Shown piece by piece: positions 1 through 6,880 of a stretch of 15,437 nucleotides of DNA (position 1 is the first letter of the stretch; each line of letters begins with the position of its first letter). The position numbers and the translations under genes are program-made. Origin of the DNA: Desulfobacterales bacterium CG23_combo_of_CG06-09_8_20_14_all_52_9 (GTDB lineage: Bacteria > Desulfobacterota > Desulfobacteria > Desulfobacterales > UBA2156). The notes under the pieces were generated by a model. It made no database searches. It worked only from the letters and a program-made list of their open reading frames with translations, and was not told the DNA's origin. The DNA lies in contig PCSF01000073.1 of NCBI GenBank assembly GCA_002771315.1, forward strand, positions 1 through 15,437, in the 5' to 3' direction.

Positions 1-84
1 CAACGTCGTCTTCCCATGATCAATATGCCCAATCGTCCCTACATTCACATGCGGCTTCGTCCGCTCAAACTTTACCTTCGCCAT
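1..84 (-). CDS. tuf: Elongation factor Tu, N-terminal 28 codons (cut by window edge)
   Basis: EF-Tu is the GTPase that delivers aminoacyl-tRNA to the ribosome A site in the cytoplasm. Read on the minus strand from the ATG at 84-82, the protein begins MAKVKFERTKPHVNVGTIGH and continues through IDHGKTTL. This is the hallmark EF-Tu start, including the P-loop GHIDHGKT that binds the GTP phosphates. A strong Shine-Dalgarno GGGAGGAG (minus strand, 98-91) sits 6 bases before the ATG. The remainder of the gene lies outside the window. It is the last gene of the tRNA-tuf cluster, 110 bases after tRNA-Thr(GGT). Identification is near certain; whether it is tufA or tufB cannot be told, although the tRNA context matches the tufB-type locus. 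Confidence 0.97.
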   Translation of the reverse strand, partial: MAKVKFERTKPHVNVGTIGHIDHGKTTL

Positions 85-194
85 CTCACACTCCTCCCTA
101 TAATGATAAAAATAATCTATTTTAGGCTTGGCTTGCCCCGATCATGTTTTAAGGCTTAATGTGTGTTAGGCCTGAATCCGTTAGGCAACATGCC

Positions 195-271
195 TGGAGC
201 CCACGACCGGGATCGAACCGGTGAACCTCTTCCTTACCAAGGAAGCGCTCTACCGACTGAGCTACGTGGGC
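195..271 (-). tRNA. tRNA-Thr (anticodon GGT)
   Basis: On the minus strand the cloverleaf folds completely. The acceptor stem is GCCCACG/CGTGGGC, the D-arm GCTC/GAGC, the anticodon stem CTTCC/GGAAG with loop TTGGTAA (anticodon GGT, reading ACC/ACU), and the T-arm ACCGG-TTCGATC-CCGGT. The discriminator base is T and the 3' CCA is genome-encoded (197-195). It is the last tRNA before tuf and corresponds in position to E. coli thrT. Confidence 0.96.
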
Positions 272-287
272 ATCTCCAATTTTTTAA

Positions 288-363
288 TGGAGCGGGAGAC
301 GAGATTTGAACTCGCGACATCCAGCTTGGAAGGCTGAAGCTCTACCAGCTGAGCTACTCCCGC
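288..363 (-). tRNA. tRNA-Gly (anticodon TCC)
   Basis: The minus-strand cloverleaf has acceptor stem GCGGGAG/CTCCCGC, D-arm GCTC/GAGC, anticodon loop CTTCCAA (anticodon TCC, reading GGA/GGG), and T-arm GCGAG-TTCAAAT-CTCGT. The discriminator is T and CCA is encoded at 290-288. It lies 16 bases before tRNA-Thr(GGT), so the two are almost certainly processed from one precursor. It corresponds to E. coli glyT. Confidence 0.96.
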
Positions 364-444
364 TCATTTAGGCCGCGATTTTTATGACCTCTTCTGTTTT
401 CGGGCCACCCTCAAAAAGCGTCGAAAGGCGTTTTGCAGGAAGCC

Positions 445-490
445 ATGTAGTTATAATTTCGATCCCCCGCAAACGCGGAATCTCCTACAT
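445..490. repeat. Imperfect hairpin in the tRNA-Gly/tRNA-Tyr spacer
   Basis: The 144-base spacer between tRNA-Tyr and tRNA-Gly is unusually long for this cluster and codes for nothing convincing. It holds ATGTAG (445-450) paired with CTACAT (485-490). Nested inside are GAT/ATC (461-463, 480-482) and CCGC-AAAC-GCGG (467-478). In the precursor RNA this could form a stem that guides tRNA processing. The interior loops are large and the stems short, so it may be chance. Confidence 0.3.
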
Positions 491-507
491 AGAACTCACG
501 TTGAGAT

Positions 508-592
508 TGGTGGTGGGGGGAGGATTTGAACCTCCGAAGGCTTCGCCGACAGATTTACAGTCTGTTCCCTTTGACCACTCGGGAACCCCACC
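508..592 (-). tRNA. tRNA-Tyr (anticodon GTA)
   Basis: This is an 85-base class II tRNA on the minus strand. The acceptor stem is GGTGGGG/CCCCACC, the anticodon stem ACAGA/TCTGT with loop CTGTAAA (anticodon GTA, reading UAC/UAU), and the T-arm contains GTTCAAATCC. A long variable arm CGGCGAAGCCTTCG is typical of bacterial tRNA-Tyr. The discriminator is A and CCA is encoded at 510-508. It corresponds to E. coli tyrU. Confidence 0.96.
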
Positions 593-647
593 GCATGGAT
601 TTTCAGCAACATCAAAAGTATTCACCCTCTGGAGTCGTATGCCCATC

Positions 648-723
648 TGGAGCCAGCGAAGGGATTCGAACCCCCGACCCACTGATTACAAATCAGTAGC
701 TCTACCAACTGAGCTACGCTGGC
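648..723 (-). tRNA. tRNA-Thr (anticodon TGT)
   Basis: The minus-strand cloverleaf has acceptor stem GCCAGCG/CGCTGGC, D-arm GCTC/GAGC, anticodon stem ACTGA/TCAGT with loop TTTGTAA (anticodon TGT, reading ACA/ACG), and T-loop TTCGAAT. The T-stem GGGGG/CCCTT closes only with G-T pairs at its outer end. The discriminator is T and CCA is encoded at 650-648. It is the first tRNA of the cluster (E. coli thrU position), so the cluster promoter should lie just above 723 on the minus strand. Confidence 0.95.
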
Positions 724-890
724 TCAATCAACCGGTCGAATGCCTGTGCCGGGACACTATTCGGTCCCCAAGGCGATTGATTGTCGTAAACTTCTGTCTT
801 TAAAATATTTATGACTCAAAAAGCAATATCCAAAAAATTTAAAAAAACCTACCCTTTTGCCATTCATACTTAAAAATAAAGGGCATTTTT
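724..890. other. Divergent AT-rich intergenic region
   Basis: This gap separates the leftward tRNA-tuf cluster from the rightward genes. The part from about 800 to 890 is strongly AT-rich. It should hold the tRNA-tuf promoter on the minus strand and any rightward promoter, but I see no convincing -35/-10 pair on either strand. The best minus-strand candidate, TTGGAT (833-828) with TAAATA 16 bases on, matches the sigma-70 consensus poorly. A short inverted repeat GGGAC/GTCCC lies at about 751-768. No gene is supported here. Confidence 0.5.
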
Positions 891-1181
891 TTGAATATCG
901 CTTGTTTTCTCTTATTTTCTCTTATATTTTCCTTTTTTCTTTTTTTCGTAGCGGAAGAACTCGAAATATTTGTCTCCAATCAGGCGCCTTTGGAAGGCTT
1001 GATACGGACCATAGCCGGATCATCTCAAAATTGCAATCTTTTTTTTCCTCTTGAGGTACAAGGGGGCAAAACATCTTCGCCCTTGACAAGCGAACATGGG
1101 CTTGTGTATGTGCGTGATGTTGTTTGCCGTTTGCGTACCGTATCCGATTGCCTGGGCATCACTTTTTCTGCCCGGCAGTGA
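891..1181 (+). CDS. Possible small exported STN/secretin-N0-like protein (doubtful, may be a gene remnant)
   Basis: This is a 96-residue ORF from a TTG start with AAAGGG (878-883) 7 bases upstream. A very hydrophobic stretch (about residues 4-20) could be a signal peptide but lacks the usual basic residues. The rest reads VSNQAPLEGLIRTIAGSSQ, then FFPLEVQGG, then VYVRDVV and LGITFSA. This order resembles the STN (secretin and TonB N-terminal short) domain, in which an amphipathic 'PLxxLLxxIA' helix is followed by short strands and a 'VxxVL...LGLxY' end. No secretin or TonB-receptor body follows; it stops 47 bases before mltD. Several T-runs lie in the signal region. An overlapping frame starting at TTG 857 has a Lys-containing n-region before a similar hydrophobic stretch, so an indel there could have broken a once longer start. 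The domain call is by eye. It could be a small periplasmic protein, a decayed gene, or a chance ORF. Confidence 0.4.
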   Translation: MNIACFLLFSLIFSFFLFFVAEELEIFVSNQAPLEGLIRTIAGSSQNCNLFFPLEVQGGKTSSPLTSEHGLVYVRDVVCRLRTVSDCLGITFSARQ

Positions 1182-1228
1182 CCATTATTTTTTATTATTG
1201 CCAACCGTTTATAATTTGAGGATCAATC

Positions 1229-3085
1229 ATGTTATCAGCCCGACTGATCGTTATCATTACTTGCTGGCTTTCCCTCGTGATTTCCTGTGCACCGGCGCTT
1301 AAAACGGTTTCCTCCAAACCTGTTGCGCCCAAATCCGCAACGATGCCTTCCCCCCTTCCCTCCCCTCCTGCCAAACCTGCTCCGGATCTTAAGACATCTG
1401 AAAAGACCGAAACCGCTCCGATTCAGAATAACCTCCCCTCTCCGACAGGTATGGTCAAGGAGACCGAAAAACCCGACGAATTCGTTTTCCAGGAAGAAAC
1501 TCCGGAACCATCCAATGGAAATTCCAAGGCTTTGAGGCCGGGAAAAACCCTTGAGGAAGCCCTCGATTTCTGCGAAGCGGCCCAGGATTTCTGGCAAAAA
1601 GGAGAACCGGAGAACGCTATTGAAGCCCTCGACAAGGCTTATGATCTTATCCTTGCCGTGGAACCCGGGGATGATCCGGCGTTATCCCAGCAGAAAGAAG
1701 ACATTCGATTTATGATTTCCAAAAGGATTTTAGAGATTTATGCCTCTCAGCGCGTCGCCGCAAATGGAAAAAACAACGGCATCCCTCTGGAAGTGAATCA
1801 CGATGTCCAAGCTGAGATCGATTCCTTCTCGATCGGTGCGGAAAAAGATATTTTCATTGAATCCTACCAGCGTTCCGGCATATATCGGCCTTATATTATG
1901 GAAGCTTTCAGAAAGGCCGGAATCCCACCCGAGCTTTCTTGGATGCCGCTGATCGAAAGCGGCTTCAAGGTCAACGCCTTTTCAAAAGCCCGCGCCTTGG
2001 GCCTTTGGCAGTTCATCTCCTCCACAGGGTACAAGTTCGGCCTGAAACGGAGTACCTTCGTGGATGAGCGATTGGATCCGATCAAATCCACGGAAGCGGC
2101 CATTGCTTATTTGAAGGAACTCCATGAAATGTTCGGAGACTGGACCACGGTCATGGCCGCTTACAACTGCGGCGAGCATCGTATCTTAAGAGTCATCCAG
2201 GAGCAAAACGTCAATTATCTTGATAACTTCTGGGATCTTTACCAACGCCTGCCCCGGGAAACCGCCCGGTATGTCCCGAGATTTCTGGCCACCCTATATA
2301 TGGTAACTCATCCAACGAAATACGGCCTCGACGCCATCCGTTTAGATCCCCCGATGGCTTTTGAAACCGCAACCATCGCCAAGCAGGTCCATATCCGGAA
2401 CGTGGCAGAAAAAATCGGGGTTTCGGAATCCAAACTGAAGGCACTCAATCCGGAACTCAGATACCAGGTTGTTCCGCCGAGCCCTTATGCCCTGCGGGTG
2501 CCACCCGGAAAGAAAGAACTCCTTTTAGCGGCCATCGATGCCGTCCCCGATTCGGATCCGCCCCGCCCTGAGTACATTTCCCACCGTGTAAGCCCGGGGG
2601 AAAATCTCTCCACTATTGCCAGGCGTTATCATCTCACTAGGGACAGCATCGCTGAGGCCAACGACATCAACCGCTCCAAACCCTTTCTGCCGGGAAATCT
2701 CTTAAAAATTCCCCAAAAAGGAGCGATCGTCTATCATCCAAGAGTCAAGGGAACTTCGCCACAAGAGACGAATGTAACCCATGTCGTCAAATTTGGAGAT
2801 ACCCTATGGACTCTAGCACAAAAATATAAAACCACTATGAACGCCATTCGAGAACTCAATGGACTTTCGGGAGCCCAGTTGACTATCGGTCAAGCGTTAA
2901 AAATCTCCAGTCCGGAAGGGGGCACTTCGGAAGTGACCAGCCTCAGAAGCTATAAGGTCCGGAAAGGGGATACCCCTTATAACGTTGCCACCCGATTTAA
3001 AATGCAGCTCGAACAATTCCTGAGGGTAAACCGCCTCACCCCAAAGAGCCGGATTTATCCGGGTCAAACGCTCTATATCCAATAA
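1229..3085 (+). CDS. mltD: MltD-type membrane-bound lytic murein transglycosylase with three LysM repeats
   Basis: The enzyme cleaves the MurNAc-GlcNAc glycan bond of peptidoglycan to form 1,6-anhydro ends, acting from the inner face of the outer membrane. The protein has 618 residues. A lipoprotein signal ends at V-I-S-C20, and A-P after the Cys suggests outer-membrane sorting. A Pro/Lys-rich linker follows, then a TPR-like helical stretch (about 109-145). The SLT catalytic domain (about 200-345) contains PLIESGF with catalytic Glu243, then ALGLWQFI and AAYNCGEHRI, all signatures of SLT family 1. A degenerate LysM-like segment (about 380-425) precedes three clear LysM repeats (about 449-494, 517-560 and 574-618). 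Their motifs are 'SPGENLSTIARRY', 'KFGDTLWTLAQKY' and 'RKGDTPYNVATRF', and they bind glycan. The start is supported by GAGGA (1218-1222), 6 bases upstream. It is the first secure gene of the rightward block. Function is assigned from the family. Confidence 0.93.
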   Translation: MLSARLIVIITCWLSLVISCAPALKTVSSKPVAPKSATMPSPLPSPPAKPAPDLKTSEKTETAPIQNNLPSPTGMVKETEKPDEFVFQEETPEPSNGNSKALRPGKTLEEALDFCEAAQDFWQKGEPENAIEALDKAYDLILAVEPGDDPALSQQKEDIRFMISKRILEIYASQRVAANGKNNGIPLEVNHDVQAEIDSFSIGAEKDIFIESYQRSGIYRPYIMEAFRKAGIPPELSWMPLIESGFKVNAFSKARALGLWQFISSTGYKFGLKRSTFVDERLDPIKSTEAAIAYLKELHEMFGDWTTVMAAYNCGEHRILRVIQEQNVNYLDNFWDLYQRLPRETARYVPRFLATLYMVTHPTKYGLDAIRLDPPMAFETATIAKQVHIRNVAEKIGVSESKLKALNPELRYQVVPPSPYALRVPPGKKELLLAAIDAVPDSDPPRPEYISHRVSPGENLSTIARRYHLTRDSIAEANDINRSKPFLPGNLLKIPQKGAIVYHPRVKGTSPQETNVTHVVKFGDTLWTLAQKYKTTMNAIRELNGLSGAQLTIGQALKISSPEGGTSEVTSLRSYKVRKGDTPYNVATRFKMQLEQFLRVNRLTPKSRIYPGQTLYIQ

Positions 3086-3188
3086 AGGTGCATCCCGGTC
3101 AGCCATTGCGCCTTATCGTTGAGTCATGAAAAATTTCCATCTCCGGATCCATCATAATGCACACTTGTTTTCTGAAAGGATTCCCGGT

Positions 3189-3833
3189 ATGATATATAAA
3201 ATGAAAAGAAAAATCGTTTTCTTGATCATCGCCGGGATACTATCGGCGACCGGTTGCACCGCCCAGACCGGCCTTCAAAAGACTCCTGCGGAAAGGATGA
3301 AACAAGACCGCATCGAAAAGATGCCCACCGGGCAGGCGGCGGCTTTCAAGCCGGGGGAGATTCTAGTACGCTTCAACCCATCCGCCCAACCAGAGGCCTT
3401 AAAAGATTTTTGCGCAAAATCCGGCCTTTCCATTTTGCACCGGTTCAATTCGCCCGGGCTTTATCTTCTTTCCATCCAGGACCAAAAAAAAGTGCCCGAA
3501 AAAATCAAGGAAGTCGAAACCCATCCGCTGGTGGCCTATGCGGAACCCAACTATATTTTCAGCATCGACGACTCAAAAAAGGAACCGACCCACGTGCCCG
3601 GTGAAGCGTTGGTGAGATTTGATGTAAAGACGGAGAGAGCCCGCGTAGAAATCATTCTCAAGGAATTGGATCTTCAAATTATGGAGGCCTTTTCCCTGCC
3701 GAACCTCTACCGAGTCAAAGCCACAGCCCCTTCAACTTCCACAGAAGAGATCGTCAATCGGTTGACAGCCTATCCGGAAGTGCTCTACGCAGAACCGAAT
3801 TTTGTATTTACCCTGGAACCCTCAACCCAGTAG
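3189..3833 (+). CDS. Lipoprotein of two tandem subtilisin-propeptide-like domains, no protease domain
   Basis: The protein has 214 residues from ATG 3189, chosen because AAAGGA (3175-3180) lies 8 bases upstream. An in-frame ATG at 3126 has no such site and would bury the signal peptide. A basic n-region and hydrophobic core end at A-T-G-C23, so it is probably a lipoprotein. Two homologous units follow. Unit 1 (about 53-124) opens with KPGEILVRF and closes with YAEPNYIF; unit 2 (about 135-208) opens with VPGEALVRF and closes with YAEPNFVF. The same opening and closing motifs bound the propeptide of the next gene's protease (PGEVLVKF, YVEPNYIY), a pattern of fervidolysin-type/I9-like prodomains. 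No catalytic Asp/His/Ser motif is present. Such propeptides fold and inhibit their cognate protease. A free, lipid-anchored tandem copy 14 bases before the protease could be a trans-acting inhibitor or chaperone. That role is inference; domain identity is well supported by the repeat pattern. Confidence 0.85.
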   Translation: MIYKMKRKIVFLIIAGILSATGCTAQTGLQKTPAERMKQDRIEKMPTGQAAAFKPGEILVRFNPSAQPEALKDFCAKSGLSILHRFNSPGLYLLSIQDQKKVPEKIKEVETHPLVAYAEPNYIFSIDDSKKEPTHVPGEALVRFDVKTERARVEIILKELDLQIMEAFSLPNLYRVKATAPSTSTEEIVNRLTAYPEVLYAEPNFVFTLEPSTQ

Positions 3834-3847
3834 GAAGAGAAGTCAAT

Positions 3848-5554
3848 ATGAAAAAACTATTCGTCTTGCCGCTTTCGGTCCTTTTTCTGTTTTTTCTTTT
3901 TTTAGATGCCTCCTGGGCCGGGCATCCCGCAAACGAATCGAAGATGTTGAAATCCCTGGGGGAGTATGTGCCCGGTGAGGTCTTGGTGAAATTCAAGCCC
4001 CAGGCGCGGCTTTCCGCTCTTTCCGAATACCAGGATCGGCATACCCTTTCTTCCATTCAGGCCTTTTCCACCATCGGCGTAGAGCATTTAAAGCTGCCGG
4101 AAGGATTGGATGTCGTTTCGGCCGTCAAGATGATGCAATCGGATCCGAACGTCGAGTATGTCGAGCCCAACTACATCTATAAAATTACGGCGAATCCCAA
4201 TGATCCGTATTTCGGTCTGTTATGGGGATTGAACAATACCGGCCAGAATGTGAACGGAACCGTAGGGAAGGCCGGTGCGGATATCGACGCCGTGCAGGCG
4301 TGGGATAAAACCACCGGAACACCCAATGTGATCGTGGCGGTCATCGATTCCGGGGTCTTGACATCCCACCCGGATTTGGCGGCCAACATCTGGGTGAACC
4401 CCGGTGAAATCCCCGGAAACGGGATCGATGACGACCTGAACGGATTTATCGATGATGTGAACGGTTGGGATTTTGTTTTCAACGACAGCACCCCCGATGA
4501 TGAAAACGGTCACGGCACTCATGTGGCCGGAACAATTGCGGCTGTGGGAAACAACAAAATAGGCGTGACGGGGGTGAGCTGGAACGCCAAAATTATGGTG
4601 CTTCGAGCCTTCGACAAAGACGGTTTTGGAACCGCAGCCGCTGAGATCAATTCAATTATGTATGCAAGCTCCAAGGGTGCCCATGTCATCAACTGCAGTT
4701 GGGGAGGACCCGGCTTTTCGCAATCACTGAAAGACGCCATCGATGCATCCCCGGCGGTGGTGGTCTGCGCATCCGGAAACGGGGGCAATGACAGTATCGG
4801 GGATAATAATGATTCGATTCCTCATTATCCCTCTGGGTATTCCAGCGCCAACATCATCGCGGTAGCCGCGACGGATCAGGGCGATGAGCTCGCCTATTTC
4901 TCCAATTACGGTCCCACCACCGTGGATGTTGCGGCACCCGGGGTGAACATTCTCAGCACCTGGAATGATGGGGATTATCAATATTTGCAAGGCACCTCCA
5001 TGTCCACCCCTCATGTCTCCGGGCTGGCGGCGCTTCTATGGGGATATTCAGGGTCTTCAGCCTCTCAAAACCGACTCCTGGCTGCCGGGGATATCATCTC
5101 CCGGATCCGATCGACCGTGGATCCCCTGCCGTCTCTTTCCGGATTGATTGCCTCCGGGGGACGTATCAATGCAGATAAGGCGCTCGGCGGCAGCGGAGAG
5201 GATGATGATGAAGGCAGCGGATGCTTTATCGCCACAGCGGCCTACGGCTCCTTTACCGCACCCCACGTCAAGATTCTGCGCAATTTTCGGGACCGCTACT
5301 TAAAATCCAACGATTGCGGGAGGGCCTTTGTCCGCTTCTATTATCGAAACTCACCGGAATGGGCCAAAACAATCCAAGGAAACGCAAGCCTGCGTTGGGT
5401 CATGCGTACGGCACTGCTGCCGATAGTAGGATTCAGCTGGTTGGCTTTACAAATCGGCATCTTCCCCCTACTCGCTTCTCTGTTCATCCTCGTGTTCCTG
5501 GCTTGTATCCCTCGTTTCAGGAAAAAGGAAGTTCGCCCACCGCTTTCGTCTTGA
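3848..5554 (+). CDS. Secreted subtilisin-like (S8) serine protease with propeptide and C-terminal CFI-box/membrane tail
   Basis: This is a 568-residue exported endopeptidase. Signal peptide: MKK, a Leu/Phe core, and probable cleavage after ASWA24. The propeptide (about 36-115) runs from PGEVLVKF to YVEPNYIY. In the peptidase S8 domain (about 120-445) the catalytic triad is visible: Asp167 in VAVIDSGV, His222 in NGHGTHVAGTIAA, Ser384 in GTSMSTPHVSG. The oxyanion Asn is probably N311 in ASGNGG. An acidic linker (EDDDEGSG) leads to C459FIATAAYGS, then LRNFRDRYL, GRAFVRFYY and SPEWA. This is the conserved block I recall as the 'CFI-box-CTERM' domain of exported proteins. A hydrophobic segment (about 512-550) and a basic end (RFRKK) follow, suggesting C-terminal membrane anchoring or sorting. 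AGGAAGAGAAG precedes the ATG. It lies between its propeptide paralogue and the T2SS operon, so it is a candidate T2SS substrate (inference). Its own substrates are unknown. Confidence 0.93.
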   Translation: MKKLFVLPLSVLFLFFLFLDASWAGHPANESKMLKSLGEYVPGEVLVKFKPQARLSALSEYQDRHTLSSIQAFSTIGVEHLKLPEGLDVVSAVKMMQSDPNVEYVEPNYIYKITANPNDPYFGLLWGLNNTGQNVNGTVGKAGADIDAVQAWDKTTGTPNVIVAVIDSGVLTSHPDLAANIWVNPGEIPGNGIDDDLNGFIDDVNGWDFVFNDSTPDDENGHGTHVAGTIAAVGNNKIGVTGVSWNAKIMVLRAFDKDGFGTAAAEINSIMYASSKGAHVINCSWGGPGFSQSLKDAIDASPAVVVCASGNGGNDSIGDNNDSIPHYPSGYSSANIIAVAATDQGDELAYFSNYGPTTVDVAAPGVNILSTWNDGDYQYLQGTSMSTPHVSGLAALLWGYSGSSASQNRLLAAGDIISRIRSTVDPLPSLSGLIASGGRINADKALGGSGEDDDEGSGCFIATAAYGSFTAPHVKILRNFRDRYLKSNDCGRAFVRFYYRNSPEWAKTIQGNASLRWVMRTALLPIVGFSWLALQIGIFPLLASLFILVFLACIPRFRKKEVRPPLSS

Positions 5555-5580
5555 AAATCATAAACCAAGGTTGCAACCAG

Positions 5581-5610
5581 GTATGGGCGGACATAGGAGT
5601 CCGCCCATAC
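5581..5610. repeat. Perfect 12-bp inverted repeat between the protease gene and gspF
   Basis: GTATGGGCGGAC (5581-5592) and GTCCGCCCATAC (5599-5610) are exact reverse complements around a 6-base loop. The RNA hairpin would be very stable. No T-run follows on either side, so it is not a standard intrinsic terminator. It may attenuate transcription, protect an mRNA end, or be a copy of a dispersed palindromic repeat. It marks the boundary between the protease block and the gsp operon. Confidence 0.7.
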
Positions 5611-5629
5611 TGCCTATAGAGTCTGAACT

Positions 5630-6859
5630 ATGCCGGTATTCGAATACAGGGCACTGAATGAAAAAGGAAAGCGTGTGTCCGGCATCGTGGACGCCGAAAG
5701 TCCGGTTGCAGCCCGACAAAAACTGCGCACCTCACAGATTTTCCCCATCTCCATCAACGAAATATCCAGGCTGTCTGACGTAACGCATCACCGATCCGTC
5801 TCCTTCCTGTTGTCCCTTTTCGGACGGATCCGGATCTCGGAGATCTCCATAACCACCCGGGGACTCGCCACTCTCCTGAGTGCCGGTTTTCCCTTGGTTG
5901 CCGCCCTGGAGACTCTGATCTCCCAGACCAAAGCGCCTGCACTTAAAAAAGCCTTGGCAAAGGTTAAAGATCTGGTTGTCGAGGGGAACAGCTTCGCTTT
6001 TGCGCTGTCCCAATTCCCGGGGGCTTTTTCGCCCCTTTATATCAACATGGCGCAGGCCGGGGAAGCTTCCGGCACCCTGGAAATCGTCCTTGAGCGCCTG
6101 GCGGACATGATGGAAAACCAGTTGGATTTGAACAACCGCATCCGGAATGCGCTGGCCTATCCCCTATTCATGACCCTTTTGGGAACTGCCGTACTTTTCT
6201 TTCTGATGACGGTGATCGTCCCCAATATCGCCGCCGTATTTGCCGAAATGGGACGCGTGCTTCCGGCGCCGACGCGTCTGCTCATCGCCGCGAGCAATCT
6301 CATACAATCCTTTTGGTGGCTTATCCTCATCCTTTGTTTCAGCGGGATCATGGTGTTCTTCAGGGTCAAGAAGTCTCCCCATGGCCGCGATTTTATCGAT
6401 CGCATGATCCTTCGGATACCTCTCATCGGATTTTTAGTCATCCGCCTTTCCACCGCGCGGTTTGCCCGGACACTCGGTTCTCTTCTGGAAAACGGGGTTC
6501 CCATGCTCCAGGCCCTCGACATTGTTCAAAACATTGTGGGATATACCCCCATCTCCAAAGCCATTAAAGCTGGCACCAAGGAGATCGAAAAAGGAAGCGG
6601 ACTGGCAGAGGCCCTGGCTTCCCATGGAGTCTTTCCGAACCTTTTCATGCAGATGTTAAAGGTCGGGGAACAAAGCGGCAAACTGGAGGCCATGCTGAAA
6701 AAGACCGCCTCCATTTACGAAAAGGAGGTAACCGCTCAGGTGACCCGGATGACCTCCCTTTTGGAACCGATCATGATCCTGGTTATGGGAGTTATTGTCG
6801 GAGGTATCGTTTTGTCCATTTGTCTACCTATCTTCGAAATGAACCAATTGGTCTTTTGA
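5630..6859 (+). CDS. gspF: Type II secretion system inner-membrane platform protein GspF
   Basis: GspF is the polytopic inner-membrane core of the T2SS. It is thought to couple the GspE ATPase to pseudopilus assembly. The protein has 409 residues, the usual family length. The N-terminus MPVFEYRALNEKGKRVSGIVDAE is characteristic of the family. Two T2SSF helical domains follow (about 71-194 and 274-396), each with the 'F...L..A.xxGxPL..AL' and 'F.xxMxQxGExSGxLE..L' patterns (here NMAQAGEASGTLE and QMLKVGEQSGKLE). Three membrane segments lie at about 179-205, 225-246 and 378-402. It opens the visible gsp operon. The usual neighbour gspE is not upstream. The start lacks a clear Shine-Dalgarno site, though the family-typical N-terminus fixes it. 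Confidence 0.95.
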   Translation: MPVFEYRALNEKGKRVSGIVDAESPVAARQKLRTSQIFPISINEISRLSDVTHHRSVSFLLSLFGRIRISEISITTRGLATLLSAGFPLVAALETLISQTKAPALKKALAKVKDLVVEGNSFAFALSQFPGAFSPLYINMAQAGEASGTLEIVLERLADMMENQLDLNNRIRNALAYPLFMTLLGTAVLFFLMTVIVPNIAAVFAEMGRVLPAPTRLLIAASNLIQSFWWLILILCFSGIMVFFRVKKSPHGRDFIDRMILRIPLIGFLVIRLSTARFARTLGSLLENGVPMLQALDIVQNIVGYTPISKAIKAGTKEIEKGSGLAEALASHGVFPNLFMQMLKVGEQSGKLEAMLKKTASIYEKEVTAQVTRMTSLLEPIMILVMGVIVGGIVLSICLPIFEMNQLVF

Positions 6860-6880
6860 CAAAAACAGGCGAGGATCACC

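Noticed and set aside
384..803. A long plus-strand ORF across the tRNA-Tyr and tRNA-Thr genes
   Set aside because: It runs antisense through two complete tRNA genes, has no recognisable domain, and its peptide is the translated complement of tRNA sequence.
1083..1111. TTGACA with GTATGT 17 bases later as an mltD promoter
   Set aside because: The -35 is perfect but the -10 region is poor at any allowed spacing, so it is too weak to call.
1210..1215. A perfect TATAAT just before mltD
   Set aside because: It is only 13 bases from the ATG, so transcription would start at or inside the ribosome binding site, and there is no -35 match at 16-18 bases upstream.
3153..3158. CATAAT as a -10 box before the propeptide lipoprotein gene
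   Set aside because: No -35-like hexamer lies 15-19 bases upstream and there is no extended -10 TG.
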